This document shows positions 1 through 5,884 of a DNA stretch of 8,365 bases, in pieces (positions within the stretch are counted from its first letter, which is position 1; each line of letters starts with the position of its first letter). The notes beneath the pieces were generated by a model. The model made no database searches. It saw only the letters and a program-made list of their open reading frames with translations, and was not told the DNA's origin. The stretch is from Quisquiliibacterium sp036525975 (GTDB taxonomy: Bacteria; Pseudomonadota; Gammaproteobacteria; Burkholderiales; Burkholderiaceae_E), in NCBI GenBank assembly GCA_036525975.1, contig DATCZK010000104.1, positions 1-8,365 on the forward strand, written 5' to 3'. The translations under genes and the position numbers were made by a program.

Positions 1-38
1 GCCGCGCCCTGCCCGGCCGCGCCCTGCCCGGCCGCGCC
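1..38. repeat. 15-bp tandem repeat, about 2.5 perfect copies, in the 3' end of the Mo-subunit gene
   Basis: The unit GCCGCGCCCTGCCCG occurs at 1-15 and 16-30, and its first eight bases again at 31-38. Fifteen bases keep the reading frame, so on the minus strand it encodes repeated AAGQG at the C-terminus of the molybdopterin subunit. It may continue beyond the window edge. Confidence 0.9.
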
Positions 39-2435
39 GCCCGCCTCCTCGGCCGCGCGCAGCGCCCTGTACACCCGCTCGGGCGTGAACGGCAGCTCGC
101 GGATCCGCACGCCGGTGGCGTTCTCGATCGCGTTCGCCACCGCGGCGGCGATGCAGATCGCCGGCGCCTCGCCCACGCCCTTGGCGCCCTTGGGCCCCTC
201 GCCGTCCATCGTCTCGATGAAGTGCACGTCCATCTCCGGGATCTCGGGGGCGGTCACGAGCTTGTAGTCGCGAAAGGCCGGGTTCTTCAGCACGCCCTCC
301 TCGATCAGCATCTCCTCGGTGAGCGCGTAGCCCTGGCCCATCACGATCCCGCCCTCGACCTGCCCCTCGATGCCCAGGCGGTTGAGCACGCGCCCGACGT
401 CGTGCGCGCCGGTGACCTTGAGCAGGCGCACGATTCCGGTCTCGCGGTCGACCTCCACCTCGCACACCTGCGTGGCCCAGGCGTAGGCGGCCGACACGTC
501 GCCCCTGAACTCGCGGTCCTGGTGCCTGGACGGCGGCTCGTAGTAGTAGGTGGTCATCACCAGTTCGGCGCGCTCGCTGAAGTGCAGCGCGCGCAGCAGG
601 CGCGCGAGCGAGAGCAGCGCCTCGCCGCCCGCGGCGTCCACGATCTGCCCGCCGCGCAGGTCGAGCGTCTCGGGCGCTCGCTCGAGCTGCGCGGCCGCGG
701 CCGAGAGGATCTTCTCGCGCGCCTTGCGCGCGGCGCCGATCGCGGAGTTGCCGGCGATGAAGGTGGTGCGGCTCGCGTGCACGCCCACGTCCCAGGGCGT
801 GATCTCGGTGTCGTTGTTCACCACCCGCACCGCGCTCATCGGCAGGCCGAGCTCCTCGCACACCAGCTGCGCGAGCACCGTCTCGGAGCCCTGCCCGATC
901 TCGGAGGCGCCGGTGATCAGCGTGACCGAGCCGAAGTCGTCGAGTTTCAGGATCGTGCCGCACCCGTCGGAGGGGTAGATCTTCGCGCCGCCGCCCACGT
1001 GCAGCATCGAAGCGATGCCCACGCCGCGCTTCACGCCGCCGGGCGCCGCACGCTCGGCCGCGTAGCGCTTGCGCTTGGCAACGTATTGGCTGTGCCCGGC
1101 GGCGGTGGCGAGGCACTGCTTGAGGCCGCAGGTCTTGAAGTGCATGCCCTGCGGCGTGACCTCGCCCGGATCCTGCGCGTTGCGAAGCCTGAACTCGAGC
1201 GGGTCGATGCCCAGCGCGTCGGCCATCTCGTCCATCTGCTGCTCGACCGCGAAGGTGGCCTGCAGGTTGCCGTAGCCGCGGAACGACCCGGCGTAGGGGT
1301 TGTTCGTGTACACCGCCGTGGTGTGGTACTTGCAGTGCGGCACGCGATAGAGCGAGGAAATCGTCTGCATCATCACGAACGGGGTGGTCGCCCCCCACGA
1401 GGTGTAGGCGCCGTTGTCGTGCAGCGTTTCCACCTCGCGGAAGGTGAGCGTGCCGTCGCGCTTGCACCCGCTGCGCAGGCGCAGGATCACCGGCTGGCGC
1501 GTGGGCGAAGCCAGGAACTCCTCCTCGCGCGTGAACACCAGCTTCACCGGCCTGTGCGTCTTGCGCGCGAGGAACACGCAGATCGGCTCGAACGGATAGA
1601 TGTCGAGCTTGCTGCCGAAGCCGCCGCCGATCGGCGGCTGGATGATGCGGATGCGCCCGGGGTCCATGTTCAGGATCTCGGCGAACTCGCGCTTGTGCAG
1701 GAACGGCACCTGCGTGTTCGAGTACATCAGCAGGTTGCCCGAGGGCTCGAACTCCGCGATGATCCCCGACACGCCCATGCAGCAGTGCGTGACGTAGTGC
1801 AGGCGAAACGTGCCCTCGACCACGACGTCGGATTCGCGCTCGCCCTGCGCGAGATCGCCCTGCGCGTAGTCGAAGGTCATCGCCACGTTGTCGGCGCGCC
1901 CCGCGTAGGCCACGAGCGCCGCGAGCGGGTCGGGTTTGGCGCCCGCCTTCGGGGCGCCGTCGCCCTGGGGGCGGATCGGCGGGTGGATCAGCGGCGCGTC
2001 GGCATCGAGCGCGCGCCGCGGGTCGGTGAGCGTGGGCAGGTCCTCGTAGACCACGTCGATCAGCGCGAGCGCCTGCTCGGCGATCTCGGCAGAGTCGGCG
2101 GCCACCGCGGCGATCTCGTCGCGAAGGCTGCGCACGCGCCCCTTCTTGAGCGGCAGGTGGTCCTTGGCCACGCCGATCGGGCGCTGGTCGGGCACGTCGT
2201 CGGCGGTGATCACGGCGTGCACGCCGTCGAGCGCGCGCGCGCGCGACGTGTCGATGCTGACGATTCGCGCGTGCACCCGGCTCGAGCGAAGGATCTTCGC
2301 GTGCAGCTGCCCCGGCACGTCGAGGTCGTGGATGTACCGGGTCGCGCCGCTCGCCTTCTGCGGCGCGTCGAGCTTGGCGATGCGCTGCCCGATCAGCGAG
2401 CGCGGTGCGGTCTGGGTGGGAGCGGCCGTTCTCAT
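1..2435 (-). CDS. Molybdenum hydroxylase large (molybdopterin-binding) subunit, xanthine dehydrogenase family; 3' end cut by window edge
   Basis: Catalytic subunit carrying the Mo-pterin cofactor of a three-subunit hydroxylase. I translated this frame from ATG at 2435 and it is open to base 1: 811 residues, with no stop in the window. Motifs seen: TQ at 241-242 (matching the Gln beside Mo in xanthine dehydrogenase), GGGFGSK at 270-276, SFRGYG at 384-389 with the conserved Arg386, GQGSE at 514-518, and KGVGEAP with Glu756 at the catalytic base position. This order and length fit the family. Gly383 stands where CO dehydrogenases have the Cys of their CSFR loop, so it is not a form I CO dehydrogenase. 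Leu277 stands where bovine xanthine oxidase has Glu802, arguing against a purine substrate. The NPYAGSFRGYGN loop and the following region recall 4-hydroxybenzoyl-CoA reductase-type subunits, but the substrate cannot be read from sequence. The start overlaps the Fe-S gene stop by four bases (ATGA). The tail is a repeated AAGQG extension. Confidence 0.93.
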   Translation of the reverse strand, partial: MRTAAPTQTAPRSLIGQRIAKLDAPQKASGATRYIHDLDVPGQLHAKILRSSRVHARIVSIDTSRARALDGVHAVITADDVPDQRPIGVAKDHLPLKKGRVRSLRDEIAAVAADSAEIAEQALALIDVVYEDLPTLTDPRRALDADAPLIHPPIRPQGDGAPKAGAKPDPLAALVAYAGRADNVAMTFDYAQGDLAQGERESDVVVEGTFRLHYVTHCCMGVSGIIAEFEPSGNLLMYSNTQVPFLHKREFAEILNMDPGRIRIIQPPIGGGFGSKLDIYPFEPICVFLARKTHRPVKLVFTREEEFLASPTRQPVILRLRSGCKRDGTLTFREVETLHDNGAYTSWGATTPFVMMQTISSLYRVPHCKYHTTAVYTNNPYAGSFRGYGNLQATFAVEQQMDEMADALGIDPLEFRLRNAQDPGEVTPQGMHFKTCGLKQCLATAAGHSQYVAKRKRYAAERAAPGGVKRGVGIASMLHVGGGAKIYPSDGCGTILKLDDFGSVTLITGASEIGQGSETVLAQLVCEELGLPMSAVRVVNNDTEITPWDVGVHASRTTFIAGNSAIGAARKAREKILSAAAAQLERAPETLDLRGGQIVDAAGGEALLSLARLLRALHFSERAELVMTTYYYEPPSRHQDREFRGDVSAAYAWATQVCEVEVDRETGIVRLLKVTGAHDVGRVLNRLGIEGQVEGGIVMGQGYALTEEMLIEEGVLKNPAFRDYKLVTAPEIPEMDVHFIETMDGEGPKGAKGVGEAPAICIAAAVANAIENATGVRIRELPFTPERVYRALRAAEEAGGAAGQGAAGQGA

Positions 2436-2923
2436 GGTTTCGGCTCCTGGGGCGCATCGCCCGCGGCCGCTGCTTCGATCGCGTCGATGATCTTCACGTA
2501 GCCGGTGCAGCGGCACAGGTTGCCTTCGATCCCGCGGGCGATGCGCTCGCGGCTCGGGTGCGGGTCGTGCCGCAGCATGTCGGTGGCCTGAACGACCATG
2601 CCCGGCGTGCAGAAGCCGCACTGCACCGCGCCGGCGTCCACGAAGGCCTTCTGCACCCTCGCGCCCACCGGGTCGTCGGCCAGGCCCTCGATCGTCGTGA
2701 TGCTTCGGCCGTCGCAGTCGACCGCGAACAGCAGGCAGGCGTTGGCCGACTCGCCGTCGAGCAGGATCGAGCACGCGCCGCACTCGCCCTCGCCGCAGCC
2801 GTACTTCGTGCCGGTGAGCCCGAGGTCGTCGCGCAGCATCTCGAGCGCGCTCGCGGTGTTCGTGACGCGGGCGTGGGTTGCCACGCCGTTGAGGCGAAAG
2901 CCGATCGTGGTTCTATCCGACAT
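2432..2923 (-). CDS. Molybdenum hydroxylase small [2Fe-2S] subunit
   Basis: Electron-transfer subunit of the hydroxylase, 163 residues, the usual size for a separate CoxS/HcrC-type chain. The N-terminal plant-ferredoxin-like domain binds one [2Fe-2S] cluster through Cys43, Cys48, Cys51 and Cys63 (CGEGECGAC then a Cys twelve residues on). The C-terminal helical domain binds the second through Cys102, Cys105, Cys137 and Cys139 (QCGFCTPG and CRCTGY). All eight ligands are present, so it should be functional. It passes electrons from the Mo site towards FAD. The ATG at 2923 lies inside the end of the FAD-subunit gene (11-base overlap) and has a perfect AGGAGG ten bases upstream. Its TGA overlaps the ATG of the Mo subunit. 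No signal peptide is seen; the complex is expected in the cytoplasm. Confidence 0.97.
   Translation of the reverse strand: MSDRTTIGFRLNGVATHARVTNTASALEMLRDDLGLTGTKYGCGEGECGACSILLDGESANACLLFAVDCDGRSITTIEGLADDPVGARVQKAFVDAGAVQCGFCTPGMVVQATDMLRHDPHPSRERIARGIEGNLCRCTGYVKIIDAIEAAAAGDAPQEPKP
2444..2448 (-). promoter_or_regulatory. Ribosome binding site of the molybdopterin subunit gene
   Basis: AGGAG on the minus strand, eight bases before ATG 2435, within the last codons of the Fe-S gene. It supports 2435 as the start of the large subunit together with the ATGA overlap. Confidence 0.75.
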
Positions 2924-3776
2924 CTTTGAGCAACCTCCTAGTCATGTTCTCGACCATCTCGGCGCGGTACCACTGCGAGGCGCGCACGTCGGAGATGGGG
3001 TGCACCTCTTCGCGCGCGGCGCGCGCGGCGGCGTCGATCGTGGCGGCGTCGAGCGCGCGGCCCTCGAGCGCGGCCTCCGTGGCGCGGCCGCGCAGCGGCG
3101 TGGGGCCCACCGCACCGAACGCGACGCGCACGCCGCGCACGATCCCTTCGCCAAGCGTACCGGCGATCGCGATCGAGATCGCCGAGATGTCGAGCGCGGG
3201 GCGCGTGCCGAACTTGTGGAAGCGCCCGAACGCGCCGGGCCCCGGCCCGGGAACGCTCACCGCGACCAGCAGCTCGTCGGGCGCGCGCACGGTGCGCCCC
3301 GGGCCGGTGAAGAAGTCTTCCAGCGCCACCGCGCGGGTGGCGAGCGCGCCGGCGCGGTACGCGGCGAGCTCCACGCTCGCGCCGAGCGCGAGCAGCGGCA
3401 CGATCGTGTCGCCCGCGGGCGATGCGTTGCAGATGTTGCCGCCGACCGTCGCGGTGTTTCGGATCTGCGCGCTCGCGAAGTGATCGATCGACTCGAGCAG
3501 CAGCGGCAGTTGCGCCCTGGCGAGCGGATCGCGCGCGAGCGCGGCGAGCGTGGTCGCCGCGCCGATGCGCAACCCGCCGTTGGCCTCGCTCACCCCGTGC
3601 ATCGCGCCGATGCGGCGCACGCTGAGCAGCGCCGGGGCGATCTTCACGCGCCCCGCCCGGCTCTGCGGCATCAGGTCGGTGCCGCCGGCGAGCAGCGTGA
3701 CCGAGCCCGCCGCCAGCAGCCGCGCCGCCTCCTCCACGGTTTCGGGTGCGCTGTAGTTGCTCGTCGCTTCCACCAT
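2913..3776 (-). CDS. Molybdenum hydroxylase medium (FAD-binding) subunit
   Basis: FAD subunit of the hydroxylase, 287 residues, typical for CoxM-type chains. The FAD-pyrophosphate motifs are both present: LLAGGTDL at residues 28-35 and the RNTATVGGNICNASPAGD segment at 106-123. The C-terminal part matches the CO dehydrogenase flavoprotein C-terminal domain. There is no Cys-rich insertion of the kind that carries the extra [4Fe-4S] cluster in 4-hydroxybenzoyl-CoA reductase, so this is a plain oxidase/dehydrogenase-type flavin subunit and the enzyme probably works in the oxidative direction (inference). I chose ATG at 3776 because GGGGGAAG lies six bases upstream and the protein then starts right at the conserved fold. 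The same frame runs open much further upstream through the mutase gene, but that part is out-of-frame shadow. It follows the mutase large subunit after 20 bases. Confidence 0.95.
   Translation of the reverse strand: MVEATSNYSAPETVEEAARLLAAGSVTLLAGGTDLMPQSRAGRVKIAPALLSVRRIGAMHGVSEANGGLRIGAATTLAALARDPLARAQLPLLLESIDHFASAQIRNTATVGGNICNASPAGDTIVPLLALGASVELAAYRAGALATRAVALEDFFTGPGRTVRAPDELLVAVSVPGPGPGAFGRFHKFGTRPALDISAISIAIAGTLGEGIVRGVRVAFGAVGPTPLRGRATEAALEGRALDAATIDAAARAAREEVHPISDVRASQWYRAEMVENMTRRLLKDVG
2934..2939 (-). promoter_or_regulatory. Ribosome binding site of the [2Fe-2S] subunit gene
   Basis: Perfect AGGAGG on the minus strand, ten bases before ATG 2923 and inside the end of the FAD-subunit gene. 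It fixes the start of the Fe-S subunit and shows that this gene can be initiated on its own despite the overlap. Confidence 0.85.
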
Positions 3777-3782
3777 GTCGTG

Positions 3783-3790
3783 CTTCCCCC
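3783..3790 (-). promoter_or_regulatory. Probable ribosome binding site of the FAD subunit gene
   Basis: GGGGGAAG on the minus strand, six bases before ATG 3776 and within the 20-base gap after the mutase large subunit stop. It is purine-rich but not a canonical AGGAGG. Confidence 0.55.
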
Positions 3791-3796
3791 GCGAGA

Positions 3797-5419
3797 TCAG
3801 AACCGGATCGGCTCGCTGTAGCGGCCGAACACCCCGACCAGCTCGCGCGTGATCTCGCCCACGCTGGCGTAGGCCTTCACCGCCTCGACGATCGCCGGCA
3901 TCACGTTGTCGGTGCCGCGCGCGTGGGCGGCAACGCGAGCCAGCGCGGCGCGCACCTTCGCCTCGTCGCGCGCCGCGCGCACCCCGTCGAGGCTGCGCAC
4001 CTGCGCCTTCGCGCCGGCGTCGTCGTAGGGGTGGAATTCCATCTCGCGCACCGGCTCGTCTTCCATCCGGTAGCGGTTCACGCCCACCTTGGGGAAGGCG
4101 CCGCTGTCGATCTCCACCTGCCGGCGATACGCCTGCTCGGACACCTTGGCCTGGATGTAGCCCTCGGAGATCAGCTTGACGATGCCGCCCGCGGCGTCGA
4201 CCTCGGCGATCTCGCGCGCGATCTCGTCGCGCATCTGGTTGGTGAGCGTCTCCACGTAGAACGAGCCGCCGAGCGGGTCGACCGTGTCGGTGAGCCCCAT
4301 CTCCTCGATCAGCAGCTGCATCGTGCGCAGCGACACGCGCTGCGCGTACTCGCTCGGGATCGTGTAGGCCTCGTCGTAGCAGCAAAGCGCCATCGTCTGC
4401 GCGCCCGACAGCGCCGAGATCAGCGCGTAGTAGGCGCCGCGCACGATGTTCAGCTCGGGCTGCTCGAAGGTGAGCCCGCCGCCGCCGCCGCCCGCGATCA
4501 TCCGCAGCCACATCGAGCCGGGATCCTTCGCGCCGTACTGCTCGCGCACGATCTTCGCCCACAGCCCGCGCCCGGCGCGGAACTTGCACACCTGCTCGAA
4601 GATGTTGCCGAAGATGTTGAAGTTGAACGACAGCCGCCCGGCGAACTCGTCCACCGGCACGCCGCGCGCGATCACCTCGTCGGCATAGGCGCGCGCGATG
4701 CAAAACGCGTAGGCCATCTCCTGCGCCGGCGTCGCACCCGACTCGCGGATGTGGTAGCCGCACACCGACACCGGGCTGTACTTCGGCGCGTGCTTGGCGC
4801 AGTACTCGATCGTGTCGCCCACCAGGCGGATCGACGGGGCCACCGGGAACACCCAGGTGCCGCGCCCGACGAACTCCTTGAGGATGTCGTTTTGCGCGGT
4901 GCCGCGCAGCTTGGCGAGGTCGTAGCCGCGCTTCTCGGCCATCGCCAGGTACATCGCGATCAGCGTGGCGGCCGCGCCGTTGATCGTGAGCGAGACGGTG
5001 ATCGCCTCGAGGTCGATGCCGTCGAACGCGATCTCGAAGTCGCGCAGCGTGTCGACCGCCATGCCCACCCGGCCCACCTCGCCCTCGGCGACCGGGTCGT
5101 CCGAGTCGATCCCGCACTGGGTGGGCAGGTCGAAGGCCACGTTCAGCCCGGTCTGACCGTTCTCGATCAGGTACTTGAAGCGCGCGTTGGTGTCGGCCGC
5201 GTTCGCGAAGCCGGTGTACTGGCGCATCGTCCACGGCCGCTTGCGGTACATCAGCGGGTGGATGCCGCGGGTGAACGGGTACTCTCCCGGCGCGCCGAGC
5301 ATCGACAGCCCGCCGCTCGCCTCCACGTCGCCCGCCGTGTAGAGCGGCTTGATCTCGATGCCGGATTCGTTGCGCACGGCGCGCCCGGCGCCCTGCACCA
5401 CCTGGTCGTCTCGTTTCAT
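3797..5419 (-). CDS. B12-dependent acyl-CoA mutase, large (catalytic) subunit, methylmalonyl-CoA mutase family, divergent active site
   Basis: Catalytic TIM-barrel chain of an adenosylcobalamin-dependent acyl-CoA carbon-skeleton mutase, 540 residues. It is close in size to other separate large subunits (2-hydroxyisobutyryl-CoA mutase HcmA is about 560) and lacks its own B12 domain. Aligned by eye to Propionibacterium methylmalonyl-CoA mutase, it keeps Arg82 (Arg61 here), Tyr89 (Tyr68), Arg207 (Arg186), Tyr243/His244 (Tyr222/His223), Arg283 (Arg262), Gln361 (Gln341) and Glu370 (Glu350). Tyr68 and Arg186 argue for a carboxylated acyl-CoA substrate. Ala95, where HcmA has its signature Asp117, argues against 2-hydroxyisobutyryl-CoA. 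Unusual features: His328 and Gln330 are Ile308 and Gly310, residues 310-315 are six glycines, and the SLHTN segment is TMALC. The exact reaction is therefore unknown. The ATG overlaps the stop of the small subunit by four bases, with a modest AGAGG upstream. No MeaB-type chaperone gene is in the window. Confidence 0.95.
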   Translation of the reverse strand: MKRDDQVVQGAGRAVRNESGIEIKPLYTAGDVEASGGLSMLGAPGEYPFTRGIHPLMYRKRPWTMRQYTGFANAADTNARFKYLIENGQTGLNVAFDLPTQCGIDSDDPVAEGEVGRVGMAVDTLRDFEIAFDGIDLEAITVSLTINGAAATLIAMYLAMAEKRGYDLAKLRGTAQNDILKEFVGRGTWVFPVAPSIRLVGDTIEYCAKHAPKYSPVSVCGYHIRESGATPAQEMAYAFCIARAYADEVIARGVPVDEFAGRLSFNFNIFGNIFEQVCKFRAGRGLWAKIVREQYGAKDPGSMWLRMIAGGGGGGLTFEQPELNIVRGAYYALISALSGAQTMALCCYDEAYTIPSEYAQRVSLRTMQLLIEEMGLTDTVDPLGGSFYVETLTNQMRDEIAREIAEVDAAGGIVKLISEGYIQAKVSEQAYRRQVEIDSGAFPKVGVNRYRMEDEPVREMEFHPYDDAGAKAQVRSLDGVRAARDEAKVRAALARVAAHARGTDNVMPAIVEAVKAYASVGEITRELVGVFGRYSEPIRF

Positions 5420-5814
5420 TTCGCGTTCGCCTCTATGAACTGGCAGATATCCTCGAGCCGCGCGCCGCTCTGGAACACGCCGCGAAAACCGAGCGCGCGC
5501 AGCGCGTCGTGATCGTGCGTGGGGAGGTTCCCGCCGATGATCCAGAGCTTCTCGCCGAACCCGGCCTCCTCGAGCAGCGGCTTGAGCCGCTCGCAGAACT
5601 GCAGGTGCGACCCCGCCATGCTCGAGAGCGCGATCACGTCGGCGTCGGCCTTGCGCGCGGCCTCCACCACCTGCTCGGGCGTCTGCCGCAGCCCGGTGTA
5701 GGTCACCTCGAAGCCGGCGGCCATCATCGCACGCGCCACCACCTTCGCCCCCTGGTCGTGGCCGTCGAGCCCCGGCTTGGCCAGCACGATCCGGATCTTG
5801 CGACTCCCGCTCAC
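5416..5814 (-). CDS. B12-dependent acyl-CoA mutase, small cobalamin-binding subunit
   Basis: Cobalamin-binding partner of the adjacent large subunit, 132 residues, the usual length of a free-standing B12 domain such as HcmB. The fold signature is complete. Lys13, Asp17 and His19 in KPGLDGHDQG match Lys604, Asp608 and His610 of methylmalonyl-CoA mutase, so His19 should be the lower axial cobalt ligand with Asp17 and Lys13 tuning it (base-off/His-on binding). Ser64 begins the usual SxL turn, here SSM, and GG at 94-95 matches the glycines along the nucleotide tail. Translation starts at GTG 5814: AGGAGG lies five bases upstream and no other start suits the domain. The small subunit comes first and is joined to the large subunit gene through an ATGA overlap, which would support equal synthesis. 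A 70-base gap with a stem-loop separates it from the acyl-CoA dehydrogenase gene. Confidence 0.95.
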   Translation of the reverse strand: MSGSRKIRIVLAKPGLDGHDQGAKVVARAMMAAGFEVTYTGLRQTPEQVVEAARKADADVIALSSMAGSHLQFCERLKPLLEEAGFGEKLWIIGGNLPTHDHDALRALGFRGVFQSGARLEDICQFIEANAK

Positions 5815-5819
5815 GATGC

Positions 5820-5825
5820 CCTCCT
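5820..5825 (-). promoter_or_regulatory. Ribosome binding site deciding the GTG start of the cobalamin-binding subunit
   Basis: AGGAGG on the minus strand, five bases before GTG 5814. It is the best ribosome site in the right half of the window and supports a GTG start rather than a later ATG. Confidence 0.85.
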
Positions 5826-5849
5826 GCGCGCGATGCCTGCGTTGCGTCT

Positions 5850-5870
5850 CCCGGCGGCGAATCCGCCGGG
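5850..5870 (-). other. Perfect 8-bp stem-loop in the gap between the acyl-CoA dehydrogenase and mutase small subunit genes
   Basis: CCCGGCGG at 5850-5857 pairs perfectly with CCGCCGGG at 5863-5870 around a five-base loop. It sits in the only sizeable untranslated gap of the window (5815-5884), 15 bases after the dehydrogenase stop. No run of T follows it on the transcribed strand, so it is not a normal Rho-independent terminator. It may stabilise or mark a processing point in the transcript (inference). Confidence 0.6.
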
Positions 5871-5884
5871 CTCGAGTTCGTGTT

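Noticed and set aside
2231..2245. Alternating GC run as Z-DNA or a repeat element
   Set aside because: It lies inside the Mo-subunit gene and encodes ordinary Arg-Ala codons. Such runs are expected at this base composition.
222..2501. A 759-codon open frame on the plus strand, and similar long plus-strand frames at 2598-3821, 3746-5512 and 5777-7054
   Set aside because: They lie opposite well-supported genes. The products are Arg/His/Ala/Val-rich with no recognisable domain, which is what the antisense frame of GC-rich coding DNA gives.
3235..3251. GC-rich inverted repeat as a terminator or hairpin
   Set aside because: It falls within the FAD-subunit gene and encodes a Pro-Gly stretch, with no T-run.
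1..3776. Aerobic CO dehydrogenase (coxMSL) because of the M-S-L subunit order
   Set aside because: The large subunit has Gly383 in place of the active-site Cys of the CSFR loop, so form I CO dehydrogenase is not supported.
4475..4492. GCC/CCG trinucleotide repeat as a microsatellite or a frameshift artefact
   Set aside because: It is in frame, encodes the glycine run, and the protein aligns with the family without a gap on both sides of it. It is reported as an active-site feature instead.
2913..5234. A 773-codon minus-strand frame that seems to fuse an N-terminal part to the FAD subunit
   Set aside because: The upstream part is the mutase gene read in the wrong frame and is Arg-rich without a fold. 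The true start is ATG 3776 with its own ribosome site.
3797..5814. 2-hydroxyisobutyryl-CoA mutase (hcmAB), suggested by the two-subunit layout
   Set aside because: HcmA has Ile90, Asp117 and a Gln at the Arg207 position. This protein has Tyr68, Ala95 and Arg186 there, as in methylmalonyl-CoA mutase.
5850..5870. Rho-independent terminator at the stem-loop
   Set aside because: No run of T follows on the transcribed strand, and the downstream genes have no promoter that I can see.
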